A program made the translations under genes and the position numbers. A stretch of DNA of 64,000 bases from Streptomyces sp. DSM 110735 (GTDB lineage: Bacteria > Actinomycetota > Actinomycetes > Streptomycetales > Streptomycetaceae): positions 62,001-126,000 of the forward strand of contig NZ_JACYHF010000016.1 of the NCBI RefSeq assembly GCF_016482685.1, in the 5' to 3' direction. This document shows, piece after piece, positions 48,695 to 57,929 of this stretch; within the stretch, counting starts at the first letter, position 1; each line of letters begins with the position of its first letter. Below the pieces are notes generated by a model that ran no database searches, was not told the origin of the DNA, and saw nothing but the letters and a program-made list of their open reading frames with translations.

Positions 48695-51297
48695 CGGCTT
48701 GTCTCCTGAGCGGGTCGGGCGGTCGGGGCGGCGGTGAGGACGAGGTCGCGCGAGTCCGCCGGGCTCCGCAGCAGACGGCCGTGCTCCCCGGGGCGCGCCG
48801 GGCGGATCTGGCCGCGTTCGGACACGAAGGTCACGGTGGGATCGGGCAGGTCCGGGGCGTTGGCGAAGGACGCGAAGCGGCGCAGCCGGTCGGGGTCGTC
48901 CAGGACGCCGGCCCACTCGTCGGTGTAGCTCGCGACGTGGCGGGCCATGAGGGCGTCCAGGTCGGCCGCGACGCCGAGGGAGTCGTCCAGTACGACAGCC
49001 CGCAGATGATCCAGGCCGCCCTCCAGCCGCTCCAGCCAGGGCGCGGTGCGCTCCAGGCGGTCGGCGGTGCGGATGTAGAACATGAGGAACCGGTCGATGG
49101 TACGGATCAGGGTCGCCTTGTCGAGGTCGGTGGCGAGCAGGTCCGCGTGTCGTGGGGTGGTGCCGCCGTTGCCGCCGACATGGAGATTCCAGCCGGTGGA
49201 GGTGGCGATGATCCCGAAGTCCTTCGACTGCGCCTCGGCGCACTCCCGGGCGCAGCCGGAGACGGCGGACTTCAGCTTGTGCGGGGCGCGCAACCCCCGG
49301 TAGCGCAGCTCCAGTTCGATGGCGAGCGCGGTGGAGTCCTGTACGCCGTAGCGGCACCAGGTCTGCCCCACACAGGACTTCACGGTCCGCAGCGCCTTGC
49401 CGTAGGCGTGCCCGGACTCGAAACCGGCATCGACCAAGCGGCGCCACACGGCAGGGAGTTGGTCGACGCGAGCGCCGAGGAGGTCGATGCGCTGCCCACC
49501 TGTGATCTTGGTGTAGAGACCGAAGTCCCGGGCCACTTCCCCGATGACGATGAGCTGATCCGGGGTGATCTCGCCGCCCGGCACGCGCGGGACGACCGAG
49601 TAGGAGCCGTTGCGCTGGATGTTGGCGAGGTGGTGGTCGTTGGTGTCCTGGAGCGCGGACTGTTCGCCGTCCAGGACATGGCCGTTGCCCAGGCTCGCCA
49701 GGATCGAGGCGACGACGGGCTTGCAGACGTCGCAGCCCTCGCCGGTGCCGTGACGGTCGAGGAGCGTGCTGAAGTCGGTGATGCCCCGTACGCGGACGAT
49801 CTCGTACAGCTCGGCGCGGGTATGGGCGAAGTGCTCGCACAGATCGCGGGACACCTCGGTGCCGGACGCGGCGAGTTCGTCCCGGACCACGGTGGTGAGT
49901 GCCTTCACACAACTCCCGCACCCGGTACCCGCCTTGGTGCACTGCTTGACCCCGGCGACATCGGTGAGCCCCTGCTCCCGTACGGCAGCACGGACGGCGC
50001 CCCCGGTCACGTTGTGGCAGGAGCAGAGCACCGCATCGTCGGGCAACTCCGGGGTGGCACCGCCGCCTTGAGCGGAGGGCAGCACCAACTGCTCCGGCGG
50101 CACGGTCAGCGGCTTCCCGGCGAGCGCGAGCGGCCGCAGTACGCCGTACGCCTCGGTGTCGCCCACCAGGACGCCGCCGAGCAGGGTGTCGTCGGCGCCG
50201 ATGACGAGCTTCTTGTAGACCCCGGAGCGGCTGTCGGTGAACGTGACGTCGAGGGCGCCGTCGGCGGTACCGTGCGGGTCACCGAAACTGGCCACGTCCA
50301 CGCCGAGCAGCTTGAGCTTGGTGGAGAGGTCCGCTCCGATGAACTCGCCGCCATCTCCGCATAGTTGACGCGCGACGGTCTCCGCCATCGCATATCCGGG
50401 AGCGACCAGCCCGTAGACCCGCCCGTCGACCGCCTGCGCGCTCTCCCCGATGGCCCACACATGCGGATCGGCGGTGCGGCACGAGGCATCGACACTGATC
50501 CCACCGCGCTCTCCCACCGACAGACCACAGTCACGCGCCAGTTGATCGCGAGCGCGTACCCCGGCCGAGAACACCACGAGATCGGCGCGGAGTTCCGTAC
50601 CGTCCGACAGCCGCGCCGCACGAACGCGTCCATCGGCGCCCGCGTCGACGAAGGAGGTCCCGGCGCCGGTGTGCACGTGCACGCCCAGCTCCTCGATCTT
50701 GCGACGCAGCACCGCTCCGCCGCCCTCGTCGACCTGGAGCGCCATCAGCCGAGGGGCGAACTCCACCACATGCGTGTCCAGTCCGAGAGCGCGCAGCGCA
50801 CCGGCCGCCTCCAGACCGAGCAGCCCGCCGCCGACGACGATCCCGGTACGGGCGCGCGCCGCGTCCGCGCGGATGGCGCGGACGTCGTCCAGCGTGCGGT
50901 ACACATGGCAGCCGGGCAGGTCATGGCCGGGCACCGGCGGGACGAAGGGGTACGAGCCGGTGGCCAGCACCAGCGCGTCGTAGCGCAGGATGCGTCCTGA
51001 GGCGCTGGTGACGGTGCGGGCGGCGCGGTCGACGGCGGTCGCGGGGTCACCGAGGTGCAGGGTGATGCCGTGCCGCTCCATGAACCCGCCCTGCACCAAG
51101 CTCAGTTCCTCGGCAGTGGTACCGGAGAACCAGCTCGTCAGGTGGACGCGGTCGTAGGCGGGCCGGGACTCCTCGGCGAGGACGGTGACATGCCAGGCGT
51201 CGGCGCCGGGCTGCTCGTACAGCGCCTCCAGGAAGCGCTGGCCGACCATGCCGTGGCCGACGAGCACCAGCTCCTTCGGGGCAGTGGGGGCGGTCAT
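48691..51297 (-). CDS. nirB: Assimilatory nitrite reductase large subunit NirB
   Basis: An 868-residue cytosolic siroheme enzyme reducing nitrite to ammonia with NAD(P)H. It has an FAD/NAD(P)-binding N terminus (GHGMVGQRFLEAL; VVGGGLLGLEAAGAL) and a BFD-like [2Fe-2S] site at about 425-463 (CSCHN ... CTKAGTGCGSC). The ferredoxin-like half carries 'SCVGQTWCRYGVQDS' and 'SGCARECAEAQSKDFG', the four Cys for the 4Fe-4S/siroheme centre. It is coupled to the neighbours by 4-base overlaps. Siroheme is presumably supplied via the chelatase at 56011-56769. Confidence 0.95.
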   Translation of the reverse strand: MTAPTAPKELVLVGHGMVGQRFLEALYEQPGADAWHVTVLAEESRPAYDRVHLTSWFSGTTAEELSLVQGGFMERHGITLHLGDPATAVDRAARTVTSASGRILRYDALVLATGSYPFVPPVPGHDLPGCHVYRTLDDVRAIRADAARARTGIVVGGGLLGLEAAGALRALGLDTHVVEFAPRLMALQVDEGGGAVLRRKIEELGVHVHTGAGTSFVDAGADGRVRAARLSDGTELRADLVVFSAGVRARDQLARDCGLSVGERGGISVDASCRTADPHVWAIGESAQAVDGRVYGLVAPGYAMAETVARQLCGDGGEFIGADLSTKLKLLGVDVASFGDPHGTADGALDVTFTDSRSGVYKKLVIGADDTLLGGVLVGDTEAYGVLRPLALAGKPLTVPPEQLVLPSAQGGGATPELPDDAVLCSCHNVTGGAVRAAVREQGLTDVAGVKQCTKAGTGCGSCVKALTTVVRDELAASGTEVSRDLCEHFAHTRAELYEIVRVRGITDFSTLLDRHGTGEGCDVCKPVVASILASLGNGHVLDGEQSALQDTNDHHLANIQRNGSYSVVPRVPGGEITPDQLIVIGEVARDFGLYTKITGGQRIDLLGARVDQLPAVWRRLVDAGFESGHAYGKALRTVKSCVGQTWCRYGVQDSTALAIELELRYRGLRAPHKLKSAVSGCARECAEAQSKDFGIIATSTGWNLHVGGNGGTTPRHADLLATDLDKATLIRTIDRFLMFYIRTADRLERTAPWLERLEGGLDHLRAVVLDDSLGVAADLDALMARHVASYTDEWAGVLDDPDRLRRFASFANAPDLPDPTVTFVSERGQIRPARPGEHGRLLRSPADSRDLVLTAAPTARPAQETSR

Positions 51298-52514
51298 GTG
51301 CGGGACTCCTCGACGACTCGGGCGGACAGGGCGCGCGGCGGAACGGTGAGCAGGGACAACGGGTCCGGTCCGACGGACCGGCCGGTGAGATAGGCACGGG
51401 TGAGACTGCCGACGGTGGTGAGATCGCCGACGAGGATGGCGCCGACGATCCGGTCCCCGCGCAGCACGAGCTTCTTGTAGGCGCCACGGGTGGCATCACC
51501 GATGCGCAGCACATCGGCACCCTCCTCGGCGGCGTCGCCACACGCCCCGAACGCGGCGTACTCCACGGCGCCCGCGGTGAGACGGCTCATCGGACGCGAG
51601 CCGGTGTAGCGCGCCCCGGGATCGGCGCCGGAGAGTCGGTCGGCGAGCACGTCGGCCTGCTCCCAGGCGGTCGTGGCCAGCCCGCACGGCGCGGCACGGT
51701 GCTCGGCGCAGTCCCCGATGGCGTAGGTGTGCGGGGCGCAGGCGAGGGTGTCGTCCACGACGACGCCGCGCCGGACAGGCAGCCCGGCGGCGCGAGCGAG
51801 ACCGGTACGGGGACGCACCCCGCAGGCGAGGACCACGAGATCGGCGTCGAGCCGGTCGCCGCCTGTCAGAGTGACGCCGAGACCCTGGTCCAGAGCCGGG
51901 GCGCGCTCACCGAGGTGCACGCTGACCCCGAGGCGCCCCAGTGCGGTGCGCAGAGCGGCACCGGCTTGGCGGTCGAGGTGGCGTTCCACCAGGTGGGGAC
52001 CCTGATGGACGATCTCCACGCGCAGACCCCGAGCGGCGAGGGCGTGGGCGACAGAGACACCGAGCACCCCACCGCCGATCACCACGGCACGCCCGGCGGA
52101 GTCCGCGTCACGGTCGAGGCGGGTGCAGTCGTCGAGCGAGCGCAGCACGTGCACACCGCCCTCCGCGTCCGCCAGACCGCGCAGCGGCGGCAGCACGGGC
52201 TCGGCGCCGGTGGCGAGGACCAGGTCGTCGTACGTCTCGCTGCTGCCGTCCGCGAGTGTGAGGGCGCGGCGCCGGGTGTCGACGGCGACCACCTCGGTCC
52301 CGGTACGCACGCGCGCGTCCCCGGTGGGCAGCGCGAGGGCGTCGGCCCGATGGCGCCCGGTGAGGACATCGGTCAACAGGGCGCGGTTGTAAGGGACTTG
52401 CCGCTCGGCGCCGTAGAGGACGGTCTCCGTGTGCCCCGCGTGGGCATGGAGTTGCTGGGCGAGGCGCGCGGCGGCCATCCCGGCGCCGATCACGGCGACG
52501 CGGCAGGGCTTCAT
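51294..52514 (-). CDS. FAD/NAD(P)-dependent reductase of the nitrate reductase operon
   Basis: A 406-residue pyridine nucleotide-disulfide-type reductase with an FAD motif 'RVAVIGAGMAAARLAQQLHA' at the N terminus, 'LVLATGAEP' and an NAD(P) motif 'AVVIGGGVLGVSVAHALAAR'. The second FAD motif is 'APHTYAIGDCAE', and a NirB-like C-terminal part has 'RGAYKKLVLRGDRIVGAILV'. It lies between nasA and nirB with 4-base overlaps on both sides, so it probably delivers electrons to NasA. The start is ATG 52514; the longer open frame is a shadow of nasA. Confidence 0.9.
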   Translation of the reverse strand: MKPCRVAVIGAGMAAARLAQQLHAHAGHTETVLYGAERQVPYNRALLTDVLTGRHRADALALPTGDARVRTGTEVVAVDTRRRALTLADGSSETYDDLVLATGAEPVLPPLRGLADAEGGVHVLRSLDDCTRLDRDADSAGRAVVIGGGVLGVSVAHALAARGLRVEIVHQGPHLVERHLDRQAGAALRTALGRLGVSVHLGERAPALDQGLGVTLTGGDRLDADLVVLACGVRPRTGLARAAGLPVRRGVVVDDTLACAPHTYAIGDCAEHRAAPCGLATTAWEQADVLADRLSGADPGARYTGSRPMSRLTAGAVEYAAFGACGDAAEEGADVLRIGDATRGAYKKLVLRGDRIVGAILVGDLTTVGSLTRAYLTGRSVGPDPLSLLTVPPRALSARVVEESRT

Positions 52515-54625
52515 ACGCCGACCGCGACCGGTGTGGCGGGTGCGACGGTTTCGCGGACCCGGGGGAGTGCCGCCTTCTCGACCCGCACCGCGCACACCTT
52601 GAACTCCGGCATCCGCGAGACCGGGTCGAGCGCGGGGTTGGTGAGCAGATTGGCGCGTCCCTCGCCGGGCCAGTGGAACGGCATGAACACCGTGTCCGGC
52701 CGGATGGCGGAGGTGACGCGAGCCGGGGCGGTGACGGTGCCCCGGCGGCTGGTGACGGTGAGCAGGTCGCCGTCCCGCACGCCGAGCCCGGTGGCCAGAT
52801 CGGGGTGCAGCTCGACGTACGGTCCGGGCGCGGCGGCGGTCAGTTCCGGCACCCTGCGCGTCTGGGCGCCGCTCTGGTACTGGCTGACGACGCGCCCCGT
52901 GGTCAGGTACAGCGGATACGCGTCGTCGGGCTCCTCGGCGGCGGGCCGGTGAGAGGGCGCGGTGAACCGGGCCCGTCCGTCGGGGTGGGCGAAACGGTCG
53001 AGGAACAGGCGCGGCGTGCCGGGGTGGCCCGGTGCCGGGCAGGGCCAGAAGACGCCGTCCTCGGCCGCGATCCGGTCGTAGGAGATGCCGGAGTAGTCGG
53101 CGGGCGCCCCGGCGGTGGCCCGGCGTAGTTCGGCGAAGACCTCCTCGGGGTCGCCGGGGAACCCCGTTGTGTGGCCCAGGCGTTGGGCCAGCCCGTGCAG
53201 CACGTCCAGGTCGCTGCGCACACCGGGCGGCGGAGCGACGGCGGCGCGGCGCAGCAGCACCCGGCCCTCCAGATTGGTCAGCGTGCCGGTCTCCTCGGCC
53301 CACTGGGTCACCGGCAAGACCACATCGGCCAGCAGCGCCGTCTCCGACAACACCACGTCGCACACCGCGAGATGGTCCAGCGCGCCCAGCCTCCGCGTGA
53401 TGCGCGCGGCGTCCGGCGCGGAGACGACCGGGTTGGACCCCATGACCAGCAGCGCCCGCACTCCGCCGGGTTGGCCGAGGGAGTCCAGCAACTCGTAGGC
53501 CGACGGCCCGGAACGCGGCAGCGCGCCGGGGTCCACGCCCCAGACCCCGGCGATGTGCGCCCGCGCCTCGGGGTCCTCCAGAGAGCGGTAGCCGGGCAAC
53601 TGGTCTGCCTTCTGCCCGTGTTCGCGGCCACCCTGCCCATTGCCCTGCCCGGTGAGACAGCCGTAGCCGCTCAAAGGCCGCCCTGCCCGCCCGGTGGCCA
53701 GACACAGGTCGATCCAGGCGCCGACCGTCGCCGTGCCCTTGCTCTGCTGCTCGGGACCGCGCGCGGTGAGCACCATGGAATGCGGGGTGCGGGTGAACAG
53801 AGCGATGGTGTCCCGGAGTTGGGGGACCGGGACGCCGGTCAGCGCCTCCACACGCTCGGGCCAGTGGGCCATCGCGGCGGCGCGGGCGTCGGTCCAGCCG
53901 GTGGTGCGCGCGGCGATGAACGCCTCGTCCAAGTGCCCTTCGGCGATGGCGAGATGGAGCAGACCGAGCGCCAGGGCCAGGTCGGTGCCGGGAAGGGGCT
54001 GGAGGTGGAGGTCGGCCAGCTCGGCGGTACGGGTCCGGCGCGGGTCGACGACCACCAAGGTGCCGCCGTTCTCCCGAAGTTCGCGCAGATAACGCACGGC
54101 GGGCGGCATCGTCTCGGCCGGGTTGGCGCCGACCAGGATTACGCAGCCGGTGCGCGCCACGTCCGCGAGCGGGAAGGGCAGACCCCGGTCCAGACCGAAG
54201 GCGGCACGCGAGGCGGCGGCAGCGGAGGACATGCAGAACCGCCCGTTGTAGTCGATCGAGCGGGTGCGCAGCGCGACACGGGCGAACTTGCCGAGCAGGT
54301 AAGCCTTTTCGTTGGTGAGCCCGCCACCGCCGAACACCCCCACGGCGTCCGGTCCGTGAGTCTCGGCGGTCCCGGTCATCGCCGCCGCGACCCGGTCCAG
54401 CGCCTCCTCCCAGGACGCCTCGCGCAGCCCGTCCGCGTCACGCACCAGGGGAGCGGTCAGCCGTACGCCGGGCGCCAGCAGCGCCGCCGAGGTCTGTCCC
54501 TTCCCGCACAATGCGCCCCGGTTCACCGGGAATTCGTCGCGCCCGGTGACCTCGGGCACCCCTTTGGTGGTGCGCAGCCGCATCCCGCACTGGAGGGAGC
54601 AGTACGGGCAGTGAGTGTCGGTCAT
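52511..54625 (-). CDS. nasA: Assimilatory nitrate reductase, molybdopterin subunit
   Basis: A 704-residue cytosolic molybdo-bis(MGD) enzyme reducing nitrate to nitrite. The N-terminal 4Fe-4S ligands are Cys6, Cys9, Cys13 and Cys40 (CPYCSLQC ... CGKG). Molybdopterin landmarks include 'GPDAVGVFGGGGLTNEKAYL', 'RSIDYNGRFCMSSAAAA', 'VGANPAETMPPAVRYL', 'GTLVVVDPRRTRTA', 'GYGCLTGQGNGQGGREHGQK' and the C-terminal 'LYLTTGRVVSQYQSGAQTRR'. There is no signal peptide, as expected for an assimilatory type. It is the first gene of the operon; its promoter lies in the 195-bp divergent region facing nnaR. Confidence 0.95.
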   Translation of the reverse strand: MTDTHCPYCSLQCGMRLRTTKGVPEVTGRDEFPVNRGALCGKGQTSAALLAPGVRLTAPLVRDADGLREASWEEALDRVAAAMTGTAETHGPDAVGVFGGGGLTNEKAYLLGKFARVALRTRSIDYNGRFCMSSAAAASRAAFGLDRGLPFPLADVARTGCVILVGANPAETMPPAVRYLRELRENGGTLVVVDPRRTRTAELADLHLQPLPGTDLALALGLLHLAIAEGHLDEAFIAARTTGWTDARAAAMAHWPERVEALTGVPVPQLRDTIALFTRTPHSMVLTARGPEQQSKGTATVGAWIDLCLATGRAGRPLSGYGCLTGQGNGQGGREHGQKADQLPGYRSLEDPEARAHIAGVWGVDPGALPRSGPSAYELLDSLGQPGGVRALLVMGSNPVVSAPDAARITRRLGALDHLAVCDVVLSETALLADVVLPVTQWAEETGTLTNLEGRVLLRRAAVAPPPGVRSDLDVLHGLAQRLGHTTGFPGDPEEVFAELRRATAGAPADYSGISYDRIAAEDGVFWPCPAPGHPGTPRLFLDRFAHPDGRARFTAPSHRPAAEEPDDAYPLYLTTGRVVSQYQSGAQTRRVPELTAAAPGPYVELHPDLATGLGVRDGDLLTVTSRRGTVTAPARVTSAIRPDTVFMPFHWPGEGRANLLTNPALDPVSRMPEFKVCAVRVEKAALPRVRETVAPATPVAVGV

Positions 54626-54735
54626 GGCAACGAGGCTGTCCCGCCGCCGTTTCACAAGGCGCTCGGCCGCGTTGCCCGTACGGTACGGAACGCGCACACC
54701 CCCGCCGGAGCGGTGTGCGGGCCAGGACATCTTCC

Positions 54736-54772
54736 GTAACACGCGGGCGCGTTGCGGTAACCGCGACGTGAC
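54736..54772. promoter_or_regulatory. Candidate GlnR-type site between nasA and nnaR
   Basis: GTAAC (54736-54740), GTAAC (54757-54761) and GTGAC (54768-54772) are spaced by about one or two helical turns. This resembles the GTnAC-n6-GaAAC half-site array bound by GlnR, the nitrogen regulator of Streptomyces nitrate genes. The match is imperfect (21 instead of 22 bp between the first two). NnaR may bind nearby. Confidence 0.35.
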
Positions 54773-54820
54773 TGGCGGGCAACGACCGTGACATGGCGCC
54801 CCCGGAGCCTCGGGGACATG

Positions 54821-56014
54821 AAAGCCGGTACCAGGGAGACGGCCGCCGCGCTCACCGGATTCACGGTGGGCGTCACGGCGGCACGCAGGCGGGAAGAGCT
54901 GACGGCGCTGCTGCGGCGGCGCGGCGCACGGGTGACGGAGGCGCCCGCGCTGCGCATCGTGCCGCTGGAGGACGACGCGGCACTGCGCGCGGCCACCGAA
55001 CGCTGCCTCGCCGCCCCGCTGGACTACGTGGTCGCGACCACCGGCGTCGGCTGGCGCGGCTGGATGAGCGCCGCCGAGGGCTGGGGATACGGCGCCGCGC
55101 TCACCGCCGCCTGCCGGGACGCCGAGGTGCTCTCGCGGGGCCCGAAGGCGACCGGAGCGGTCCGGGCCTGCGGCACGACGGAGACCTATTCCCCCGCCTC
55201 CGAGGCGGTGGACGAACTGCGCACCTGGCTGCTGGCCCGCGACCTCACCGGACGCCGGATCGCCGTCCAGGAACACGGCGCCCCGCTCCCCGGCCTCGCG
55301 GCGGCGCTGCGGGAGCGCGGCGCGGAGGTCGTCGAGGTGCCGGTGTACCGGTGGGCGCCGCCCCACGACCCTGAGCCGGTACGACGCCTCGCCGAGGCAA
55401 CGGCGCGCGGCGACGTGCACGCGCTCCTGTTCACCTCCGCGCCCGCCATCACCTCCTTCCTGGAGCACGCGGAGACGGCGGGCCGCTACGACGCGGTGCT
55501 GGAACGCCTGCGAGGAGACGTGCTCGCCCTCTGCGTGGGCCCGGTGTGCGCCCGGCCGCTCCTGGAGGTGGGCGCGGAACCGGTCTGGCCCGCACGCGGA
55601 CGCCTCGGCGCGATGGTCCACCTGCTCACCGCCACCCTGCCCGACCGCAACCGGCACCTGATCCCGGTCGGCGACCGGACCCTGGTCCTCCAGGGCAACG
55701 CCCTGCTCCTGGGCGGCGACGAGGGCTCGGCAGCGGAGGAGGCGGCGGAGGAGACGGAGGCGGTCTGGCTGACGCCCGGCTCGGCACGCATCCTGCGGGC
55801 GCTGGCCGAGCAACCCGGCTGGGTGGTCGGCCGCCGCGAACTGCTGCGCCGCGTATGGCCGGGCCAAGCGGCGGACGAGCACGCGGTCGAGGCGGCGGTG
55901 ACCCGACTGCGAGCCGCCCTGGGCCCCTACGCCGGACTCGTCCGCACGGTCCCCAAACGCGGCTACCGCCTGGCCACGGAGCCCACCGCCCGCCCGCAGG
56001 CAGGCACCCGGTGA
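54821..56014 (+). CDS. nnaR: NnaR-type regulator: HemD-like domain plus winged helix
   Basis: A 397-residue protein with an N-terminal uroporphyrinogen-III synthase-like domain (about 8-265; 'FTVGVTAARRREELTALLRR', 'LDYVVATTGVGWRGWMSAAE', 'HALLFTSAPAITSFLEHAE') and a C-terminal OmpR-type winged helix (about 310-390; 'LTPGSARILRALAEQPGWVV', 'RRELLRRVWPG', 'RTVPKRGYRL'). This architecture defines NnaR, described in S. coelicolor as co-activator with GlnR of nitrate/nitrite assimilation genes. The location divergent from nasA fits exactly. ATG 54821 (CTCGGGGAC upstream) is preferred over GTG 54788. It overlaps the chelatase gene by GTGA. Confidence 0.9.
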   Translation, partial: KAGTRETAAALTGFTVGVTAARRREELTALLRRRGARVTEAPALRIVPLEDDAALRAATERCLAAPLDYVVATTGVGWRGWMSAAEGWGYGAALTAACRDAEVLSRGPKATGAVRACGTTETYSPASEAVDELRTWLLARDLTGRRIAVQEHGAPLPGLAAALRERGAEVVEVPVYRWAPPHDPEPVRRLAEATARGDVHALLFTSAPAITSFLEHAETAGRYDAVLERLRGDVLALCVGPVCARPLLEVGAEPVWPARGRLGAMVHLLTATLPDRNRHLIPVGDRTLVLQGNALLLGGDEGSAAEEAAEETEAVWLTPGSARILRALAEQPGWVVGRRELLRRVWPGQAADEHAVEAAVTRLRAALGPYAGLVRTVPKRGYRLATEPTARPQAGTR

Positions 56015-56769
56015 GCGCCGCCCCCACCCTGCTGGCCGTCGCCCACGGCACTCGCGACCCCCAAGGAGTCCGCACGGTGCACGCCCTGCTGGACAAGGTC
56101 CGCCGCACACGACCCGGTCTGCGGGTGCGGGCCGCATGGCTGGACCTGGTCGAACCCTCGGTCCCGCAAGCGCTGGCGGAACTGCGAGGCCAGGCCGTCG
56201 CCGTCCCCCTCCTCCTGGCCAGCGGCTACCACGTACGCACCGACCTCCCCACCCTCCTGGCGGACGCGACCCCCACTCAGGTCCGTGTCGCCCCAGCCCT
56301 CGGACCCTCACCTCTGCTGGCCCGCGCCCTCGCCGCCCGACTGTCCGAGGCGGGCCGCCCGGCGGGCGGCGCCCCGGTCGTCCTGGCCGCCGCGGGCTCC
56401 TCCGACCCCCGAGCCCGCGCCGACACACTGGAATCGGCGCGCCTGCTGGCGGCCCACCTCAACGCACCGGTGACAGCCGCATTCGCCGTAGGCGAGGGCC
56501 CCTCACCCGCCGAGGCGGTCACCGCCTGGCGGTCGGCGGGTCACCCGGACGTAGCCCTGGCGACCCACCTCCTGGCCCCGGGTCACTTCGCCCGCCACCT
56601 CACCGGAACGGGAGCCCGTTGGACGGCGGCGCCCCTGGGCGCGCAGCGGCGGGTCGCGGAGCTGGTGCTGCGCCGGTACGACGAGGGGGTGCGAGGGCGG
56701 TCGAGCGGATCCTCGGCGCGCCCGGCGCTTTGCCCAGCACTTCGGTCGGCGCCACCCGCTCGCGCCTGA
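56011..56769 (+). CDS. Sirohydrochlorin chelatase (CbiX/SirB-like)
   Basis: A 252-residue two-lobed chelatase that would insert Fe into sirohydrochlorin to make siroheme for NirB. The N-lobe has the catalytic 'LLAVAHGTRDPQGVRTVHAL' and 'AVAVPLLLASGYHVRTDLPT' (second metal His). The C-lobe has 'VVLAAAGSSDPRARADTLES' and 'VALATHLLAPGHFARH'. A poorly conserved Ser/Ala/Pro tail ends it. The real start is GTG 56011, overlapping the nnaR stop, so both are co-translated. Confidence 0.88.
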   Translation: MSAAPTLLAVAHGTRDPQGVRTVHALLDKVRRTRPGLRVRAAWLDLVEPSVPQALAELRGQAVAVPLLLASGYHVRTDLPTLLADATPTQVRVAPALGPSPLLARALAARLSEAGRPAGGAPVVLAAAGSSDPRARADTLESARLLAAHLNAPVTAAFAVGEGPSPAEAVTAWRSAGHPDVALATHLLAPGHFARHLTGTGARWTAAPLGAQRRVAELVLRRYDEGVRGRSSGSSARPALCPALRSAPPARA

Positions 56770-56886
56770 GCGCACCCCTCCTCGACCGCTCAGCGCGCTC
56801 CGGGACCCGTCCGCACGCGCCCCGCTCGCCAGGCACCCCCGCGCAGGTCCCCGTAGATTGAGGCCGACACCGCTGGGAGGTCGGAG

Positions 56887-57270
56887 ATGCGGCACACCGT
56901 CACAGTCGCGGGCCCCGCGGCGCCCGATGTCGTCTGGGAGCGCTACGCGCGCTACGACCGCTGGGCCCACTGGGCACCGCATCTGCGTGCCGTCGAGACC
57001 CAGGGCGACGTCATCCGGCCGGGCGCACAAGGCGTCGTCCAGGTCGCGGGCGTACTGCGCGGACGCTTCCTCGTCACGGAGGTCGACCGCCCGAAGGGCG
57101 CCTGGACCTGGCAACTGGTTTTCCTCGGCATCCCCGTACAGGTGGCCCACACGATGTCCGCCCACGGAACGGGCACCCAAGTCGCCGTGGACCTCACAGC
57201 CGCCTGCCCGGTACCCCTGCTCTACGCCCCCATGGTCCACTGGGCGCTGCACCGGCTCACCCGTGTCTGA
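56887..57270 (+). CDS. SRPBCC family protein
   Basis: A 127-residue START-like helix-grip protein: 'TVTVAGPAAPDVVWERYARY', 'DRWAHWAPHLRAVETQGDVI', 'GTQVAVDLTA', 'YAPMVHWALHRLTRV'. The fold binds hydrophobic ligands; the role is unknown. It starts at ATG with GGGAGGTCGGAG upstream and is probably a single gene, convergent with the DUF4253 gene. Confidence 0.85.
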   Translation: MRHTVTVAGPAAPDVVWERYARYDRWAHWAPHLRAVETQGDVIRPGAQGVVQVAGVLRGRFLVTEVDRPKGAWTWQLVFLGIPVQVAHTMSAHGTGTQVAVDLTAACPVPLLYAPMVHWALHRLTRV

Positions 57271-57300
57271 ACCGAGCCGCCCGCAGGGTCCGCGCAGTCC

Positions 57301-57861
57301 TCAGTCCCACCAGAACGTCCAGTGCCTGCTGCCCACCAGCGCCTCCTCCGCGTAGAGGCGCAAGGTCTCGTACCCCTGCCAGAGGTTGTCACGGCAGAAG
57401 GCGAAGTGCTCGACGGCGACCGCGAGAGCGTCTTCCACCGTCTGCGGGGGTGCCGCCACGGACAGGTCCAGACGGTCGTGGGAGAGGGCTATGAGCCGAA
57501 CGCCGAAGCGGTCCTCCCACGAGCGGAGGACGGCGCACAGCCGAGCCGCGTCGTCCTCGTCACCCACCGGTCCCATCCAGCCGATCGCCGCCGCAAGATC
57601 CGCGGAGCGGGCTGCGGGAGCCAGGGCGAGGCGAGGGCTCGAAAGCCGGTGCTCCACGAGACTGGCGGCGACTTCCGCGGCGATGGCGTCCGGATCTGCC
57701 GCCGCAAGTCGCCTCGGCGCCAGCCCGGGCCAGTCGCCGGTGAAGGGGGCGATGGTCTCGCCCGCGTCCTCGTCGTCCTCGTTCTCCTCCGTGTCCGCCA
57801 CCGCAGCGTGCCAGAGCTCCTTGAGGACGTCCTCGGCGCCGTGATCCCCCGGGACGGACAT
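57301..57861 (-). CDS. DUF4253 domain protein
   Basis: A 186-residue soluble acidic protein. The C-terminal block 'VLRSWEDRFGVRLIALSHDR', 'LDLSVAAPPQTVEDALAVAV', 'EHFAFCRDNLWQGYETL' and the terminal 'HWTFWWD' is diagnostic of DUF4253, common and multi-copy in streptomycetes with no known function. ATG 57861 is chosen; the frame is open further upstream, but into the spacer after the oxidoreductase gene. Confidence 0.82.
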   Translation of the reverse strand: MSVPGDHGAEDVLKELWHAAVADTEENEDDEDAGETIAPFTGDWPGLAPRRLAAADPDAIAAEVAASLVEHRLSSPRLALAPAARSADLAAAIGWMGPVGDEDDAARLCAVLRSWEDRFGVRLIALSHDRLDLSVAAPPQTVEDALAVAVEHFAFCRDNLWQGYETLRLYAEEALVGSRHWTFWWD

Positions 57862-57929
57862 CCTGCCGGGGCTCAGCTCCGTCGCGTGCTCGGACGTCCC
57901 GGGCACGACCGGCTCGCTGACGCAGTTGC

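Noticed and set aside
52515..56428. Very long minus-strand frames running upstream of the FAD reductase and nasA
   Set aside because: The parts beyond 52514 and 54625 are shadows of nasA and nnaR; the real starts sit at 4-base overlaps or at the divergent promoter.
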